DNA of 64,000 bases from Castellaniella sp049651205 (GTDB lineage: Bacteria > Pseudomonadota > Gammaproteobacteria > Burkholderiales > Burkholderiaceae_B), in contig NZ_JBASBR010000007.1 of assembly GCF_049651205.1 (NCBI RefSeq), positions 496,001 to 560,000 of the forward strand, read 5' to 3'. Below the pieces are notes generated by a model that worked only from the letters and a program-made list of their open reading frames with translations, was not told the DNA's origin and searched no databases. A program made the translations under genes and the position numbers. This document shows, in pieces, positions 60,485 through 64,000 of this stretch (position 1 is the first letter of the stretch; the number at the start of each line of letters is the position of its first letter).

Positions 60485-61408
60485 CTAGGGCACTTGGTGC
60501 GCCAGTACGTAGTCAAGCGCCGCGCACACTGCCGCCATTTGTGCGGCATTACAGATCTCGGGCGTGGCCCGGGGGCTGTCCGGATAGACCTCGGTGGTGG
60601 TTTTATACAGAGCTGGCGTAACGCCGGCACACAGCCCCAAAGACCCTAAGGCGTAACGGATCACACCGGGCGCCACCGCGACGGAACCAATGATCTCACC
60701 CCGGTGATCGGCAGGCGCGATGTGAGTGATCTGTGCCACCGCATCAATGATGGCCTGCTGAAATGCCGGCTGCGGGGCCGTTTCATCATCCACCAGATAA
60801 AAGCCGTCCGGAATGCTGCCGGGTTTCCAGGCAAGCCCGTCCCGGGCCGCCAACGCTGGCCGGAACTCGGTTTCGTCAGAATCGGTGGTTTCGTGCAGGT
60901 CGATGTGCATGCACACCCGATGCGCCAGGGGCGCCACCAGGCGCATCACCGCTGCGGCCTCGGCAGAGGGGCTATTTGCCCTGAACGAGCGGTTGGGGTC
61001 AATCGCATCCGGGTTCCAGCGATGAATCCGCTCGAAGCCCCACGGGCTGACACACGGGAGGATCAGGAGATCCACTTGCCCCTGATAAGCCTGGGCCCGC
61101 TGTGCGGCAAACTGCAATGCCCCCATGACGCCGCTGGTTTCATAGCCATGCACACCACCTGTCACCAGCGCGAGAGGCCGCGTATCCTGCCAGCCCTTGC
61201 TGCGCAATGCCATCAGGGGGTAAAGATCGGGTGGGTAATCCAGCTGCCCATACTGTTCTACATCAAACGCGGGGCGCAATGCATCAACAGCCGCCAGCAC
61301 CTGGCTGGCATAGTTGCGCTGGCGATGCTGGCACGCACGCCACGCCTCACGTTCTGTCTGGCCCCACGCTTGCCCGGGGGTACCTATCGGATAAGAGGAC
61401 ATCAACAT
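60485..61408 (-). CDS. M14-type zinc carboxypeptidase / succinylglutamate desuccinylase-like
   Basis: Metallopeptidase-like protein of 307 residues. Zinc ligands are visible as His and Glu in VTGGVHGYETSGVMG and a later His in CMHIDLHETTDSDE; DPNRSFRAN is the substrate Arg/Asn region, and TTEVYPDSP has the catalytic Glu. This is the M14 fold seen in AstE/AspA and murein peptide amidases; the substrate is unknown. Start is uncertain among GTG 61411, ATG 61408 and ATG 61402, none with a good ribosome site. Confidence 0.78.
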   Translation of the reverse strand: MLMSSYPIGTPGQAWGQTEREAWRACQHRQRNYASQVLAAVDALRPAFDVEQYGQLDYPPDLYPLMALRSKGWQDTRPLALVTGGVHGYETSGVMGALQFAAQRAQAYQGQVDLLILPCVSPWGFERIHRWNPDAIDPNRSFRANSPSAEAAAVMRLVAPLAHRVCMHIDLHETTDSDETEFRPALAARDGLAWKPGSIPDGFYLVDDETAPQPAFQQAIIDAVAQITHIAPADHRGEIIGSVAVAPGVIRYALGSLGLCAGVTPALYKTTTEVYPDSPRATPEICNAAQMAAVCAALDYVLAHQVP

Positions 61409-61630
61409 CACTTATAGTGTGAACAAGAGAAACAGTGTAATCCGCCAGCGGGCGCGCCGGATGCGCCTGCCCCCCCCGGAAGATGTGAGACGATGTTGCC
61501 GTACCCACCGGCAGGTGAAGCGCTGTACAGCCGCGCCAGCTGTGCTCAGGAACGTAACCACTGGACACCTTGTGCGCGCGCCAATTTGCTATAAACCAAG
61601 GTGTCTCGCCCTTGTTTGCCGGATCCCACC

Positions 61631-61882
61631 ATGACTGTCCAAACCCTTGGCCGCTGCGGCCTGCTCTTAACCGTACTGCTGCTTTCCGCGTGCTCGTCAA
61701 CCTCATCGTCACAGTGGATGTCCCCTGAAGAGGCAAGCCAGGCCAATACCAGCACACGCTGCTCGTGGCTGTTTGGCAGCTGCGGCTACGAAGGCTCCTA
61801 CGAGCCCGGTGAAGCGGTGTATGCAGAACAGGAAGCCGCCCGCCTGAACCGTGCGCAGCTTTCGCGTCTTAAAGGGTTTTAG
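61631..61882 (+). CDS. Small lipoprotein
   Basis: An 83-residue protein with a lipoprotein signal: hydrophobic LLLTVLLLSAC with the lipobox Cys at residue ~21, followed by Ser/Thr-rich sequence. A conserved-looking CSWLFGSCGYEGSYEPGE segment has two Cys. No function is known. It is between the peptidase gene (divergent) and the flavoprotein gene. Confidence 0.72.
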   Translation: MTVQTLGRCGLLLTVLLLSACSSTSSSQWMSPEEASQANTSTRCSWLFGSCGYEGSYEPGEAVYAEQEAARLNRAQLSRLKGF

Positions 61883-61988
61883 GTATTCGTCAGGCGCGGC
61901 CCTCTACACTCATCATTAAACAGACGCTGGCCGCCCCGCTTATCAGACAATAAAAATGGATCGGGCCGCCAGCCAAAAAGGAGGCCAG

Positions 61989-63629
61989 ATGCCAGATAGA
62001 ATCATCCGCAACATTGTTCCTCTGCTTGCCCTGCTGCTGACACTGCTTTGCTTTGTCCTGGGCCTCACGCTTAGTGCAGCCTGGTTTTGGCCGCTTGTCA
62101 TTTTTGTGCCTGTGCTGCTTCTGGGCATCTACGATCATTTCCAGCGCGGCTGGACAATTACCCGCAATTACCCGGTGGCCGCACGGATACGCTGGCTTTT
62201 TTACACGCTGCGGCCGTTTCTGCGGGCCTACCTGGTAGAAGACGACATCCACGGCACACCGTTTTCTTTCAAGGCACGCAATCTGGTGCACGAACGTGCC
62301 CGCGGCCGTACGGACACTCAGCCGTTTGGCACCGAACTTGATACGGATTCGGCCAAATACGAATGGTTTGCGCATTCGATTGCGCCCGAACCCAACCCGG
62401 ATCAATCCCCCCGGGTACAGGTAGGCACCGAACAAGCGTCCAAACCGTACTCGGCTTCTTTGTTCAATATCTCTGCCATGAGCTTTGGCGCACTATCGGC
62501 CAACGCGGTTCGAGCCCTGAATCTGGGTGCCAGAGAAGGCAATTTCTATCACGACACGGGCGAAGGCGGCCTTAGCCAATATCACCTTGAGCACGGGGGT
62601 GATCTAGTGTGGGAACTGGGCTCTGGATACTTTGGCGCACGAGACAAGGCAGGACGCTTCAGCCCTGATGCGTTTGCCGATAACGCTATCCACGAAGCCG
62701 TGAAAATGACGGAAATCAAACTTAGCCAAGGAGCCAAGCCCGGACATGGCGGCTTGCTGCCTGCGGCCAAGGTCAGCGAAGAAATTGCTCGCGTGCGCCA
62801 GGTGCCGGCGCACCAGGATTGCCTCAGCCCCGCGGGGCATTCTGCGTTTTCGACGCCCATCGAGCTGATGGAGTTTGCCGCCCGAATGCGTGATCTATCA
62901 GGAGGCAAGCCGGTGGGAATCAAGTTGTGCGTTGGCCAGATGCATGAACCCTTTGCTTTGATGAAGGCCATCCTCGAAACAGAAATTCTGCCCGACTTTA
63001 TCGTGGTGGACGGCGGCGAAGGCGGCACCGGTGCTGCACCACAAGAGCTCTCTGATTGGGTGGGCATGCCCTTGATGGAGGGCCTGGTGGTGATGCGCAA
63101 TGCCCTGGTGGGCTGTGGCTTGAAAGACAAGATCCGGCTGGTGGCCAGCGGCAAGATTTACTCTGGCATGGGCATGGCCAACACACTTGCCCAAGGTGCC
63201 GACTGGTGCAACGCGGCACGTGCCTTTATGTTTTCAATTGGCTGCATCCAGGCCCAGCGCTGCCATCTGGGCACCTGCCCCACCGGCATCACCACGCAAG
63301 ATCCCCACCGCCAGCGTGGGCTGATCCCCGAGGTTCAGGGCAAGCGGGCAGCACGGTTTCATGCCGAAACACTGAAATCTCTGGCCCATATCATGTCGGC
63401 CGTTGGCGTCCAGCATCCGCGCGACTTGCGCCCTCATATGTTGATGCATCGGGTAGGCCCCGGCAAGGCTTTGCCAATCGACGAAATCAAGGTGTTCCTG
63501 CCGCCCAAGGCATTGCTTGAAGCACCTGACGACACTATTTATGCCGACTGGTGGCACGCCGCCAGCGCCAGCACGTTTCGGCCAGTGCGCGAGGTGCGGA
63601 TCAAGCCCACACAGGCGCACAGCCTGTAA
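61989..63629 (+). CDS. Membrane-anchored FMN glutamate-synthase-like protein
   Basis: A 546-residue protein. Two N-terminal hydrophobic segments (IVPLLALLLTLLCFVLGLTL; FWPLVIFVPVLLLGIYDHF) precede a glutamate-synthase-type FMN TIM barrel: MSFGALSANAVRALN, GAKPGHGGLLPAAKV, VVDGGEGGTGAAP, and the 3Fe4S Cys set CIQAQRCHLGTCPTGI. It lacks the glutaminase domain of GltB, so it is not a classical GOGAT; the reaction is unknown. AGGAGG is 5 bases before the ATG at 61989. Confidence 0.85.
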   Translation: MPDRIIRNIVPLLALLLTLLCFVLGLTLSAAWFWPLVIFVPVLLLGIYDHFQRGWTITRNYPVAARIRWLFYTLRPFLRAYLVEDDIHGTPFSFKARNLVHERARGRTDTQPFGTELDTDSAKYEWFAHSIAPEPNPDQSPRVQVGTEQASKPYSASLFNISAMSFGALSANAVRALNLGAREGNFYHDTGEGGLSQYHLEHGGDLVWELGSGYFGARDKAGRFSPDAFADNAIHEAVKMTEIKLSQGAKPGHGGLLPAAKVSEEIARVRQVPAHQDCLSPAGHSAFSTPIELMEFAARMRDLSGGKPVGIKLCVGQMHEPFALMKAILETEILPDFIVVDGGEGGTGAAPQELSDWVGMPLMEGLVVMRNALVGCGLKDKIRLVASGKIYSGMGMANTLAQGADWCNAARAFMFSIGCIQAQRCHLGTCPTGITTQDPHRQRGLIPEVQGKRAARFHAETLKSLAHIMSAVGVQHPRDLRPHMLMHRVGPGKALPIDEIKVFLPPKALLEAPDDTIYADWWHAASASTFRPVREVRIKPTQAHSL

Positions 63630-63742
63630 GCATGGCTCCGCAAGCTGCGGCTGCTTCTGTCTGAAACCGTGACAGGCCACGCAACAAGGATCGGCTATGC
63701 TGGGCCAGCAGCATCACTCTTTATAAACATACTCCCTGCCTT

Positions 63743-64000
63743 ATGGCCCAACCCTCGGTACACATCCATTGCACAACTCGGGGCAAAGGCCACTACCCCA
63801 CCAGAGCATGGGTGCTGGCCACAGTGCTAATGCTGGCAGGTTGTGCCAGCCTGCCAGCACACGTCAAACGCCCGGTCTCGCACGCACTCGAAAACCCCAC
63901 CGACACAACACTGGGGCAACTGGCCAACCAAAAGCGGCCAAGCCAAGCCAATAACGCCCGATCAGGGTTTGCATTGTTAGCCTCACCCAACGCCGCATTT
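63743..64000 (+). CDS. Phospholipase D-family lipoprotein, N-terminal part (runs off window)
   Basis: Open from ATG 63743 to the window end (86 codons). A signal segment VLATVLMLAGC gives a lipobox Cys near residue 33. The following pattern (ASLP…VKRPVSHA…TTLGQL…SGFALLASPNAAF) matches the start of PLD-type proteins such as cardiolipin synthase ClsC. The catalytic HKD motifs lie outside the window, so activity cannot be judged. Confidence 0.65.
   Translation, partial: MAQPSVHIHCTTRGKGHYPTRAWVLATVLMLAGCASLPAHVKRPVSHALENPTDTTLGQLANQKRPSQANNARSGFALLASPNAAF

Noticed and set aside
61412..61630. Possible cobalamin-type leader in the GC-rich spacer
   Set aside because: Scattered GC-rich dyads are present, but no conserved box or coherent structure is visible and neither neighbouring gene is linked to cobalamin.

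Overview
The window reads as a chromosome segment of a high-GC betaproteobacterium, most likely Alcaligenaceae (relatives of Bordetella, Achromobacter and Castellaniella). That placement is inferred from gene content and protein style: an FNR/DNR–HemN–DUF454 group, Kup with its own two-component system, MnmH–SelD, RNase R–RlmB, and MsrPQ. I see no insertion sequence, prophage or CRISPR array; coding density is high and most genes sit in tight operons.

Region 1 (1–4.9 kb): the 5' part of clpB, leftward, with a heat-shock-type promoter; a stand-alone cytochrome P450; a small Cys-rich oxidoreductase-like protein; a DUF2249 protein; and a gene-poor stretch with a terminator and a possible aldehyde-dehydrogenase remnant.

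Region 2 (4.9–27.8 kb) is the centrepiece: a creatinine/creatine/sarcosine catabolic island. It holds heterotetrameric sarcosine oxidase (soxBDAG) behind a GlxA/AraC-type regulator, purU, a leftward NCS1 permease–creatininase unit, a four-gene polyamine-type ABC importer, a leftward unit creatinase–MFS–folE2–dsdA–alr, a second GlxA/AraC regulator divergent from creatinase, and glyA. Together these make a route creatinine → creatine → sarcosine (+ urea) → glycine + methylene-THF → serine. FolE2 and PurU serve folate, and DsdA (perhaps with the Alr homologue) offers an exit from serine. The promoters of creatinase, the permease/creatininase unit and the ABC importer carry the same 21-bp-period direct repeat (GAARCGA or close variants) at exactly the same distance from a TARGAT -10 box. 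This points to one AraC-type activator controlling a three-unit regulon.

Region 3 (27.8–33.3 kb): an MFS exporter, a second DUF2249 protein, a polytopic NnrS/CcoN-like membrane protein, a DNR-type regulator, a DUF454 protein and HemN. This is a low-oxygen/nitrogen-oxide theme, and an FNR/DNR box lies between hemN and mrpA.

Region 4 (33.4–46.2 kb): a complete Mrp Na+/H+ antiporter operon (mrpA with fused B, then C, D, E, F, G), a small secreted protein with a duplicated Cys motif, a response regulator–kinase–kup operon, and tonB–exbB–exbD behind a Fur box.

Region 5 (46.3–64 kb): tRNA-Val, HU, a trans-sulfuration enzyme, rlmB, rnr, tRNA-Leu, mnmH–selD (selenouridine tRNA modification), a HerA-like ATPase, tag, a DUF3293 protein, tRNA-Met, msrP–msrQ, a Cache–GGDEF diguanylate cyclase, a candidate structured small RNA made of five consecutive hairpins, an M14-type peptidase, a small lipoprotein, a membrane-anchored glutamate-synthase-like flavoprotein, and the start of a phospholipase D-type lipoprotein cut by the window edge.
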